Of a stretch of 6,890 nt of DNA, positions 1 through 5,174 are shown one piece after another (position 1 is the stretch's first letter; every line of letters starts with the position of its first letter). The notes under the pieces were generated by a model. The model was not told where the DNA came from. It did no database searches and saw only the letters and a list, made by a program, of their open reading frames with translations. Source of the DNA: Verrucomicrobiota bacterium (GTDB lineage: Bacteria > Verrucomicrobiota > Verrucomicrobiia > Chthoniobacterales > UBA10450); assembly GCA_003219095.1 (NCBI GenBank), contig QHPM01000075.1, positions 1 to 6,890 of the forward strand, written 5' to 3'. The position numbers were made by a program, and so were the translations under genes.

Positions 1-1112
1 AGCTTGAACTCGCTCGGCTCGTGAAACTCGATTGCGATGATCAATCCTTTGCCCCGGACCTCCTTGATAAAACTGTGTTTCGCGCGCAAAGCATCGATCC
101 GTTCCATCAATTGCGCGCCCATTTCCGCAGCGCGCTCCACCAGATTTTCCCGATCGATTACCTCGAGCGCAGCCAGGCCGCAGGCCATGGCGAGATTATT
201 CCGGCCAAACGTAGTGGAGTGAACTACACAACGGTCCATCCGACTAAATGTCTTCTGATAAATGTCACGCCGGCTAACGATTGCCCCGCAGGGGACGTAA
301 CCGCCGCTCAAGGTTTTGGCCAGGGTGATGATGTCCGGTTCGAGCTTCCAATGCTGGAACCCGAACATCTTGCCAGTTCTTCCGAGACCGCACTGGACTT
401 CGTCGCTAACGAGAAGTGTGCCGTATTTGCGGCAGAGCTCCTGCGCGCGCGGGAAGAAATCTGTCGTGGGCGATTTGCACCCTTTGCCCTGCACCGGTTC
501 GATGACGAAAGCGGCAACATCACCTTTGGCCAGCTCGCGCTCGAGCGAAGCGATGTCATCCAGTGCAACGCGGGTGTCCCATTGATCCATGAGCGGACCG
601 AAACCTTCGGTGAAGCTCTCGCAGCCCATCAACGACAGCGATCCAATGCTGAGTCCGTGAAAGGCGCTTTCAAGCGAGATGACGCGTTTCTTTCCGGTGG
701 CGGCGCGGGCGAATTTTAGCGCGCCTTCCATCGCTTCGGTGCCGGAGTTACAGAAGAAAACGGCATCGAGATGAGGCGGCGTGCGTTTGGTGATGGCCTC
801 GGCCAGGAGCCCGCTCAGGAGGGAGCAATCCATCTGCACCATGTTTGGCAAATCGAGATCGAGAACATCGCGGATTGCTTTTTTCACTACCGGATGGTTG
901 CGGCCAATATTGAAAACGGAATAGCCGCTGAGGAAATCGAGGTAGGCGTTGTTATCCATGTCGTAGAGATAAGCGCCTTCAGCCCGGGCATAGACCTTGT
1001 CGAAACCAATGACGCGCTGGGCCGCGACCAAGGTGCGATTGATGTGACGGTGATGCAGATCGTAATTCTCGCCCAGCCGCGCCGCGATGATTTCCTTCAG
1101 GTCAAATGCCAC
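1..1112 (-). CDS. Class III PLP-dependent aminotransferase (3' end outside window)
   Basis: Read on the minus strand, this gives 370 codons with no stop and continues past the left edge, so the C-terminus is missing. It is a fold-type I, class III (ornithine/acetylornithine-like) aminotransferase, which moves an amino group from an amine or amino acid to a 2-oxo acid using PLP in the cytoplasm. Visible motifs are NSGTEA (residues 122-127, phosphate binding), FHG (151-153, ring stacking), SDEVQCGLGRTG (236-247, with Asp237 for the PLP nitrogen), TLAKTLSGG (263-271, with Lys266 as the Schiff-base lysine) and HSTTFGRNN (298-306). The start is the GTG at 1112: no ATG lies between it and the upstream in-frame TGA, and AAGGA sits about 9 nt before it. 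The substrate cannot be read from sequence; ornithine, acetylornithine, putrescine or another diamine are all possible, so no symbol is given. It is about 105 nt downstream of the next minus-strand gene. Confidence 0.93.
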   Translation of the reverse strand, partial: MAFDLKEIIAARLGENYDLHHRHINRTLVAAQRVIGFDKVYARAEGAYLYDMDNNAYLDFLSGYSVFNIGRNHPVVKKAIRDVLDLDLPNMVQMDCSLLSGLLAEAITKRTPPHLDAVFFCNSGTEAMEGALKFARAATGKKRVISLESAFHGLSIGSLSLMGCESFTEGFGPLMDQWDTRVALDDIASLERELAKGDVAAFVIEPVQGKGCKSPTTDFFPRAQELCRKYGTLLVSDEVQCGLGRTGKMFGFQHWKLEPDIITLAKTLSGGYVPCGAIVSRRDIYQKTFSRMDRCVVHSTTFGRNNLAMACGLAALEVIDRENLVERAAEMGAQLMERIDALRAKHSFIKEVRGKGLIIAIEFHEPSEFK

Positions 1113-1155
1113 CTGGGATGTTCCTTGATTTGCGGCTGAAACGCAAACGTGGGTG

Positions 1156-1182
1156 CACCGGGATCAGCGATCCTGGCTACAA
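1156..1182 (-). repeat. Palindromic repeat, half copy of the TGTAGCC element
   Basis: The hairpin CCGGGATC-AGC-GATCCTGG (1158-1176) is followed by CTACA. It matches the right half of the palindrome inside purL (4466-4492) at 24 of 27 positions by eye. The left half with its TGTAG/CTGTAG end is absent, so this is a truncated or single-hairpin member. It lies between two minus-strand genes. No T-run follows the hairpin on the minus strand, so it is not a typical intrinsic terminator. Confidence 0.7.
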
Positions 1183-1217
1183 CTTTTTCTTGCGACGCGA
1201 CAGCGCGCTTCCCTCAG

Positions 1218-1724
1218 CTACGGCTTCCAATCTCGATACGCCTTCTGCGCGCCAACCTGCAGGTTTGTTTTTCCAGGTGAATGTCGTTCCAGTTGAATGG
1301 CGAGCCATTGGAACCACTCAAAAGTCTTCTGCGAGCCGCTGCGCCAGCGTTCTTCCTCGACGTAGGGTTCTAATTTGCGCCAGGCGAGACGAACGGTGCC
1401 GCCAACCAGATCGGCTACCACCCGTAATGGAACGATGCGCGCATAAACGGAGTAGCCAAGTCCTTCCAGAATTACCCCAACCGAGTGCGCAGCGTTTAGC
1501 ACATCGGCGCTGGCTTCGATCGCCGAAGCGCTGGAACCATCCGGAATACTGTGCACGACGATCATCGATTTCATCCACGCTTGGGATAAAAGCGCCTGGA
1601 CCGCAGCATAGGCCGCACGTTCCTGCCGCGCACGTCGCGATCGCTGCGCCTCCACCAGACCGAAACCGACCCCTGTGATCACGGTGAGCGCGGTGGCGAC
1701 GTTGGCAACGGTCGACAAATCCAT
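1218..1724 (-). CDS. Hypothetical small protein with one N-terminal membrane helix
   Basis: The product has 168 residues. The start is ATG at 1724, with AGGA about 8 nt upstream. Residues about 5-25 form a hydrophobic helix rich in Ala, Val, Thr and Gly, followed at once by a basic cluster (RSRRARQER, 28-36). This suggests a single-pass anchor with the rest of the protein in the cytoplasm. The remainder is probably mainly helical, with a Trp-rich C-terminal stretch (KTFEWFQWLAIQLERH). The pattern of helix, basic stretch and helical body with Trp near the end recalls DUF4760-like small membrane-anchored proteins, but this is a weak resemblance from memory and no function is claimed. A second reading frame also stays open here on the same strand (1318-1743), but its Arg/Cys/Gly-rich translation looks like a shadow. 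The gene lies upstream of the aminotransferase and may be read with it, although a 105-nt gap with a repeat separates them. Confidence 0.72.
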   Translation of the reverse strand: MDLSTVANVATALTVITGVGFGLVEAQRSRRARQERAAYAAVQALLSQAWMKSMIVVHSIPDGSSASAIEASADVLNAAHSVGVILEGLGYSVYARIVPLRVVADLVGGTVRLAWRKLEPYVEEERWRSGSQKTFEWFQWLAIQLERHSPGKTNLQVGAQKAYRDWKP

Positions 1725-1804
1725 TCCCGATTCCTATTAGCAAAAGATCGGCTGTCTTCGAGGAGAAATGCGATTGCGTCGAGGGATATGTCCGATTGAC
1801 AGGG

Positions 1805-1909
1805 AGGTGGATCCGCCGCTCCGCGGGCGATGCTATTCAAATATGCGGCTCCGCCGACTAATCAAACATCGAGGTCCGAGTCGGACGGGCACGACTGCTC
1901 GATCCACCT
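1805..1909. repeat. Long-spaced inverted repeat with internal hairpins
   Basis: AGGTGGATC (1805-1813) and its exact reverse complement GATCCACCT (1901-1909) bracket about 87 nt. Inside are small palindromes: GTCCGA-G-TCGGAC (1874-1886) and GC-rich self-complementary stretches near 1814-1830 and 1845-1855. No convincing gene is present between 1740 and 1980; the 64-codon plus-strand frame here has an Arg-rich, low-quality translation. The layout resembles a small non-autonomous repeat cassette. No target-site duplication is evident. Confidence 0.5.
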
Positions 1910-1928
1910 TACGCGACGCTGCAAAAAA

Positions 1929-1957
1929 GCCGCAGGGTTCACAGGGAACCCTGCGGC
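1929..1957 (-). terminator. Intrinsic terminator of the 116-aa exported protein gene
   Basis: A perfect 12-bp stem, GCCGCAGGGTTC (1929-1940) with GAACCCTGCGGC (1946-1957), encloses a 5-nt loop. On the minus strand the stem is followed directly by six T (1928-1923), the classic Rho-independent layout. It lies 25 nt past the stop of the minus-strand gene at 1983. On the plus strand only TTT follows, so it would work poorly in that direction. Confidence 0.92.
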
Positions 1958-1982
1958 TTTGAATTAATCGACTATATCGATG

Positions 1983-2333
1983 TTAGTCTTCGACTTGAAC
2001 ATGCTCAACCACGCGGGTGTCGCCAGTGCCAGTATAATATACCCGCACCTTCTGGCCGGGCCGTAGCGGAGCGGTTACGATTTTGCCCGCGCCGTTCACG
2101 ACGCGTGCCGCCGTTCCGAGAGCGAAGCTCACCGGACCTTCACGCTCACTCTTCACCACGATGGTTTTGCCGGGGGTGTAGGTGCTCACTGTCCCGGTTT
2201 CATACGTGGTCGATTCGGTCGTTGTCGTCGCGACCGGAGCTGTCGTTGTTCGTTCAGTTGTAGTCGTGCTTGTTTGCGCGAACGCCACTGGCGCAATCAG
2301 CGCACAAGCGACTGTGATGATGCTTTTATTCAT
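1983..2333 (-). CDS. Small exported Thr-rich protein of unknown function
   Basis: The product has 116 residues. The start is ATG at 2333, preceded by GGAAGGG about 4 nt upstream. Residues 1-19 are a Sec-type signal peptide (MNKS, hydrophobic core, A-F-A before the likely cut, then Gln20). A low-complexity Thr-rich segment follows (about 21-46, with runs of four Thr) and probably acts as a flexible linker outside the inner membrane. The C-terminal 70 residues form a compact beta-rich domain, with GTVSTYTPGKTIVV (47-60), a central VSFALGTAARVVN (68-80) and LRPGQKVRVYYTGTGDTRVVEHV (90-112). Repeated short strands and the PGxKVRVYY pattern suggest a small beta-barrel. I recall similar hypothetical proteins in Verrucomicrobia but know no assigned function. 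It is a single-gene unit: a strong terminator follows it and the upstream neighbour is divergent. Confidence 0.85.
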   Translation of the reverse strand: MNKSIITVACALIAPVAFAQTSTTTTERTTTAPVATTTTESTTYETGTVSTYTPGKTIVVKSEREGPVSFALGTAARVVNGAGKIVTAPLRPGQKVRVYYTGTGDTRVVEHVQVED

Positions 2334-2682
2334 AATCCCTTCCCTGATTTGTTGTTGGATTTTGCCTCGACCTCAACGGCCCAGGCACAAGCCGGTCTTG
2401 CTGAGATCGGCCTTTCATTCTTAGACCAGCATCGGCAATCCGCTATTCGATCTAAATTGGACTTATCTAGGCGACGATTCCACTGAGCCGCTCTATCTGG
2501 GTGCTATAGAAATCAGCGCACTCAACATCTGGTAGCTCCCAAGCCGCGGCCAACGACCGCGGCTACAAATATTGTGGGCAATTCGGTGGATTGGCATCCG
2601 CCGAGCGACGGACGCCCTGCAATTAAACCAAGGCGCTCGACAATTTGAGCGCGCGCGCAGTTTCGCTAATCTTCATGCTTCG
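2334..2682. other. Intergenic region between divergent genes (no gene seen)
   Basis: These 349 nt separate the minus-strand exported-protein gene from purL, so promoters for both directions should lie here. I see no convincing paired -35/-10 boxes; TATAGA at about 2505-2510 is a possible -10 for purL without a good -35. The only clear structure is the palindrome at 2530-2568. The plus-strand frames that cross this region give low-quality translations and I do not call them. No purine riboswitch or PurR-like operator was recognised. Confidence 0.5.
2530..2568. repeat. Intergenic palindrome of the GTAGC...GCTAC type
   Basis: The inner stem GCCGCGG (2543-2549) pairs with CCGCGGC (2557-2563) around a 7-nt loop. 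Outer ends GTAGC (2532-2536) and GCTAC (2562-2566) are also inverted copies. The end sequence (GGCTACA) is the same as in the repeats at 1156-1182 and 4441-4492, which suggests the same broad family. It lies about 115 nt before the purL start, within the likely leader or promoter region. Confidence 0.6.
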
Positions 2683-4434
2683 ATGCCGAACGCCGCTCTC
2701 GATCCCGAGGTCACCCCGGAAGTTGTGGCCAGACATGGCCTGACGGCGGAGGAATTTATCCGCATCAAGAAAATCCTTGGACGCGAACCCAATTTCACCG
2801 AGCTAGGAATTTTCTCGGTGATGTGGAGCGAGCATTGCTCCTACAAGAATTCCCGGCGCGAATTAAAGAAATTTCCCACCACCGGACCGAACGTTCTGGT
2901 GAAGGCGGGCGAAGAAAATGCCGGTGTGGTGGATATCGGTGATGGCTGGGCGATCGCATTCAAGATCGAATCGCACAATCATCCGAGCGCAATCGAGCCC
3001 TTTCAAGGCGCCGCCACCGGAGTTGGCGGAATCATTCGCGATATTTTCACGATGGGCGCCCGCCCGGAATTTTGCCTGAACTCGCTGCGCTTCGGGCCTA
3101 TAACAGAAAACTGTAGCGGCCCCCGTGTCGGCGGCAAGGCAGGCGACACGCCTGTCAAACCGCAAATCGCCGCCAACCGGCGGCTCTTCACCGGCGTCGT
3201 CTCAGGAATTGCGCACTATGGCAACTGCATCGGCGTCCCGACTGTCGGCGGCGAAATTTATTTCGACGAAAGCTTTGAAGGAAATCCGCTGGTGAACGTT
3301 TTTTGTCTCGGCGTTTTGCGACACGAACAATTGGCTCGTGGCGCGGCCCGCGGGATCGGCAACCCGGTCTTTTACGTGGGCGCGGAGACGGGGCGCGATG
3401 GTTTGGCCGGCGCATCATTTGCCTCGCGGGAACTGACGGAGGAATCACGCGAAGATCGGCCGGCGGTGCAGGTAGGCGATCCGTTCAAGGAAAAACTTTT
3501 ATTGGAAGCGTGTTTGGAATTGCTCGCGACCGATGCCGTTGCCGGAATTCAAGACATGGGCGCGGCGGGATTGACCTGTTCGACCTGCGAAACCGCGAGC
3601 CGCGGTGGCAGCGGCGTGGAAATCGATCTGGCGAAAGTTCCGAAGCGCGAGCTGGGAATGACGCCGTACGAAATTCTGCTGAGCGAATCACAGGAACGGA
3701 TGTTGATCATTGCGAAGCGGGGTAAGGAAAATATCGTGCGCGAAATTTTCGCGAAATGGGACGTGCCGTGCGCCGAAATCGGACGGGTGACCAGTGACGG
3801 GATGATGCGCGTGCGCAACAACGGCAGTGTAGCAGCAGAAATTCCGGCGAAGCCGTTGGCCGAAGAAGCGCCGCTATATTCACGCGAAGCAAGCAAGCCG
3901 AGCGCGGATAATGGGGATGACGGGGATTTCCTTAAGAAAATATCGGCGCCATCCGCGTTATCTGCCGTTAAATCCTTAAAGCAACTGCTGGCGGATCCGA
4001 CGATTGCATCGAAGAATTGGGTTTATCGCCAATACGATCACACTGTCCGAACCGGCACGGTGGTAAAGCCGGGATCGGACGCCGCCGTCTTCTATATTAG
4101 AGAGGCGAATAAAATCCTGGCAGCGACGACCGACTGCAACTCGCTCTATTGCGCGCTCGATCCACGCGAGGGAGGGCGGATTGCGGTGGCGGAAGCGGCC
4201 CGAAATCTTACCTGCTCCGGTGCGCGTCCGCTCGCAGTGACTGACAATTTGAACTTTGGTAATCCCTATAAGCCGGAAAACTTCTGGCAACTGCGCGAGG
4301 CAGTAGAAGGAGTCGCGGAGGCGTGTCGCACGCTCGGGACACCAGTCGTTGGGGGCAACGTCTCTCTATATAATGAGAGTCCGGCCGGAGTGGTACGCAA
4401 TGGTTTAAAAATCAGGGCGACGTCATTATCTTGA
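2683..4434 (+). CDS. purL: Phosphoribosylformylglycinamidine synthase PurL, N-terminal part (frame broken)
   Basis: PurL is the ATP-dependent synthetase subunit that converts FGAR, glutamine-derived ammonia and ATP into FGAM. It is the small bacterial form, which works with PurS and PurQ; neither is in this window. This part carries [13 protein letters not shown] (catalytic-site His51), [11 protein letters not shown] (96-106, nucleotide/Mg binding), [21 protein letters not shown] (290-300), SESQERM (334-340), YDHTVRT (451-457), DNLNFGNP (521-528) and [10 protein letters not shown] (557-566). I chose ATG at 2683 because family similarity starts just after it. The frame can be extended to a TTG at 2572, but those residues do not look like PurL, and no clear Shine-Dalgarno precedes either start. 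After NESPAG the expected AIYPTPxIGMVGL segment is absent, the frame is lost, and translation ends at TGA 4432-4434. Two palindrome-encoded segments (3106-3177 and 3904-3965) lie inside. Confidence 0.93.
   Translation: MPNAALDPEVTPEVVARHGLTAEEFIRIKKILGREPNFTELGIFSVMWSEHCSYKNSRRELKKFPTTGPNVLVKAGEENAGVVDIGDGWAIAFKIESHNHPSAIEPFQGAATGVGGIIRDIFTMGARPEFCLNSLRFGPITENCSGPRVGGKAGDTPVKPQIAANRRLFTGVVSGIAHYGNCIGVPTVGGEIYFDESFEGNPLVNVFCLGVLRHEQLARGAARGIGNPVFYVGAETGRDGLAGASFASRELTEESREDRPAVQVGDPFKEKLLLEACLELLATDAVAGIQDMGAAGLTCSTCETASRGGSGVEIDLAKVPKRELGMTPYEILLSESQERMLIIAKRGKENIVREIFAKWDVPCAEIGRVTSDGMMRVRNNGSVAAEIPAKPLAEEAPLYSREASKPSADNGDDGDFLKKISAPSALSAVKSLKQLLADPTIASKNWVYRQYDHTVRTGTVVKPGSDAAVFYIREANKILAATTDCNSLYCALDPREGGRIAVAEAARNLTCSGARPLAVTDNLNFGNPYKPENFWQLREAVEGVAEACRTLGTPVVGGNVSLYNESPAGVVRNGLKIRATSLS
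3106..3177 (+). repeat. Palindrome-bearing in-frame insert in purL (first)
   Basis: PurL proteins usually pass from LRFGP through a short variable loop straight to LFxGVVxGIAxYGN. Here about 24 extra residues (142-165 of PurL) intervene. The DNA opens with CTGTAGCGG (3111-3119) and contains the hairpin GGCAGGCG-ACA-CGCCTGTC (3138-3156, 8-bp stem with one G-T wobble). An alternative stem is CGTGTCG/CGACACG (3124-3130/3144-3150). The TGTAG end and the ACA-loop hairpin match the layout of the element at 4710-4769. The right end is degraded, so the exact limit is uncertain. Confidence 0.6.
3904..3965 (+). repeat. 62-nt imperfect palindrome encoding the PurL inter-half linker
   Basis: Arm 1 starts GCGGATAA (3904) and arm 2 ends TTATCTGC (3965). 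The two arms are imperfect reverse complements that meet at the palindrome CTTAAG (3931-3936), with about two thirds or more of positions paired by eye. It codes for the acidic and then Ser/Ala-rich stretch between [11 protein letters not shown] and LKQLLADP, the variable linker between the two halves of PurL. Its sequence differs from the TGTAG family, so it is a second repeat type. The total linker length is close to normal, so it may have replaced or rewritten the linker and not simply lengthened it. Confidence 0.55.
4381..4434 (+). other. Frameshift/deletion junction in purL
   Basis: Frame 1 reads NES-PAG-VV and then runs to TGA at 4432-4434. The frame that holds the rest of PurL is closed by TGA at 4374-4376 and becomes PurL-like from about 4395 ([15 protein letters not shown]). 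In PurL proteins roughly 20 residues, including a PTPxIGMVGL motif, should separate these two points. The simplest reading is a net loss of 3n+1 nt (about 60) between about 4385 and 4395. An in-frame heptamer T-TTA-AAA lies at 4404-4410, but a -1 slip there would not restore the missing residues. Confidence 0.82.
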
Positions 4435-5015
4435 TTGGACCTGTAGCCGACATCGGCGATGCCGGCACCGGGATCACCGATCCCGGCTACAGTTTGGGTG
4501 GGTCGCGATTTTTAAAGGTTTGCTTCGGGAAAAAGGTCGGGCCGGTCCCGAAACTCGAGCTTGAGCTTGAGATGGCGGTGCAAAGCGCAGTGCGCGATTT
4601 GATTCGCCTAGGTCTCGTTAGGAGCGCGCATGATTGCAGCGAAGGCGGGCTGGCGGTGGCGCTGGCGGAATGCTGTTTCAATCCCGACGGGCCGTTTGGC
4701 GCGGAGATACACTGTAGCCCTCGCGCTGCGGGCGACGCGCGCGCGTCTCACAGAGACGCGACTACAGTGCTCTTCAATGAAGCGCAATCGCGCATCATTA
4801 TTTCCTGCGATCCAAGAAATACGAAGCGAATCTTGACGGAACTGGAATCAAAAAATATTCCCCACGCGCAGATCGGTAACGTGATGGCAGAGGACCTTCG
4901 CATTTCCGTGAACGGTGAGAAGTTCAGCTGGCCGGTCGCGGAGTTGCACGATCTTTGGTGGAATGCGATCCGGCGGGCGGTGGAGAGCGATTCCGAGCCG
5001 ATCCCGAGCTTGTGA
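4395..5015 (+). CDS. purL: Phosphoribosylformylglycinamidine synthase PurL, C-terminal part (frame broken)
   Basis: This is the remainder of PurL, in the reading frame one base back from the N-terminal part. It begins with [15 protein letters not shown] (4395-4439), then [24 protein letters not shown], the highly conserved [26 protein letters not shown] and a normal end near [13 protein letters not shown]. The family C-terminus is complete, with TGA at 5013-5015. The start given is where homology begins. If translated alone it would have to use TTG at 4431, giving about 194 residues that lack the ATP-binding half, which would not be active. Two palindromes are translated inside it: 4441-4492 and 4710-4769. 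Apart from the junction there are no further lesions, which argues for a recent mutation or a sequence error and against an old pseudogene. purF follows after 159 nt. Confidence 0.92.
   Translation, partial: TQWFKNQGDVIILIGPVADIGDAGTGITDPGYSLGGSRFLKVCFGKKVGPVPKLELELEMAVQSAVRDLIRLGLVRSAHDCSEGGLAVALAECCFNPDGPFGAEIHCSPRAAGDARASHRDATTVLFNEAQSRIIISCDPRNTKRILTELESKNIPHAQIGNVMAEDLRISVNGEKFSWPVAELHDLWWNAIRRAVESDSEPIPSL
4441..4492 (+). repeat. Palindromic element translated in frame within purL (TGTAGCCG/CGGCTACA)
   Basis: Perfect 9-nt terminal inverted repeats, CTGTAGCCG (4441-4449) and CGGCTACAG (4484-4492), enclose two hairpins: CATC-GGC-GATG (4451-4461) and CCGGGATC-ACC-GATCCCGG (4468-4486). The encoded peptide [18 protein letters not shown] lies between LIG and LGGSRFLKV, where PurL proteins have a short variable loop (LIGE...ELGGSEYLK). 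The right half is nearly identical to the intergenic repeat at 1156-1182. This is the clearest member of the family in the window. Confidence 0.85.
4710..4769 (+). repeat. 60-nt palindromic element translated in frame within purL (CACTGTAG/CTACAGTG)
   Basis: Perfect 8-nt terminal inverted repeats, CACTGTAG (4710-4717) and CTACAGTG (4762-4769), enclose the perfect hairpin CGCGTCTC-ACA-GAGACGCG (4742-4760) and a weaker GC-rich hairpin to its left. It is exactly 20 codons and encodes an Arg/Ala-rich stretch between GAEI and LFNEAQSR, where PurL has a variable loop. It has the same architecture as 4441-4492 (terminal repeat, weak hairpin, strong hairpin with a 3-nt loop) but different stem sequence. 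Confidence 0.82.
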
Positions 5016-5079
5016 TATGCGCTTTCGCCCTCGTTCCGGGTCGCCTATCCTATGAGGACTTTTGCTTTCTCGCTGGCAT

Positions 5080-5126
5080 CCGACCATGGGCGAGGTCCCT
5101 CCCCGTCTTCGCGGTTGGGGATGACA
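5080..5126. repeat. Probable dispersed repeat in the purL-purF gap
   Basis: The 159-nt gap between purL and purF holds no gene. It contains GAGGTCCCTCCCCGTC followed by GGTTGGGGATGACA, with TCCCC (5100-5104) pairing with GGGGA (5117-5121). The wording GGGACC...GGATGAC is one I associate with dispersed intergenic repeats in several bacterial groups. With only one copy in the window, this is a weak call. The stem is too short and lacks a T-run, so it is not a terminator. Confidence 0.3.
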
Positions 5127-5174
5127 ACTTTGTGGCATTGAAGGTGATTCGAAAGTCGACGATGTTCTAGCGTC

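Noticed and set aside
21..719. 232-codon plus-strand open frame over the aminotransferase
   Set aside because: The minus strand codes for an unmistakable class III aminotransferase through the same bases; the plus-strand translation matches nothing and is an antisense shadow.
1158..1176. Hairpin at 1158-1176 as a terminator between the two left-hand minus-strand genes
   Set aside because: No T-run follows the stem on the minus strand, and the sequence is a copy of the dispersed palindrome in purL.
2572..2682. Longer PurL start at TTG 2572
   Set aside because: The added 37 residues do not resemble PurL and include the flank of an intergenic palindrome; ATG 2683 fits the family N-terminus.
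3106..3177. Intein or extra domain in PurL
   Set aside because: The insert is only about 24 residues, with no intein motifs, and is explained better by a palindromic repeat.
4955..5170. 71-codon plus-strand frame over the purL end and the purL-purF gap
   Set aside because: The first part is the out-of-frame purL end and the rest reads through a likely repeat; no start signal or family resemblance.
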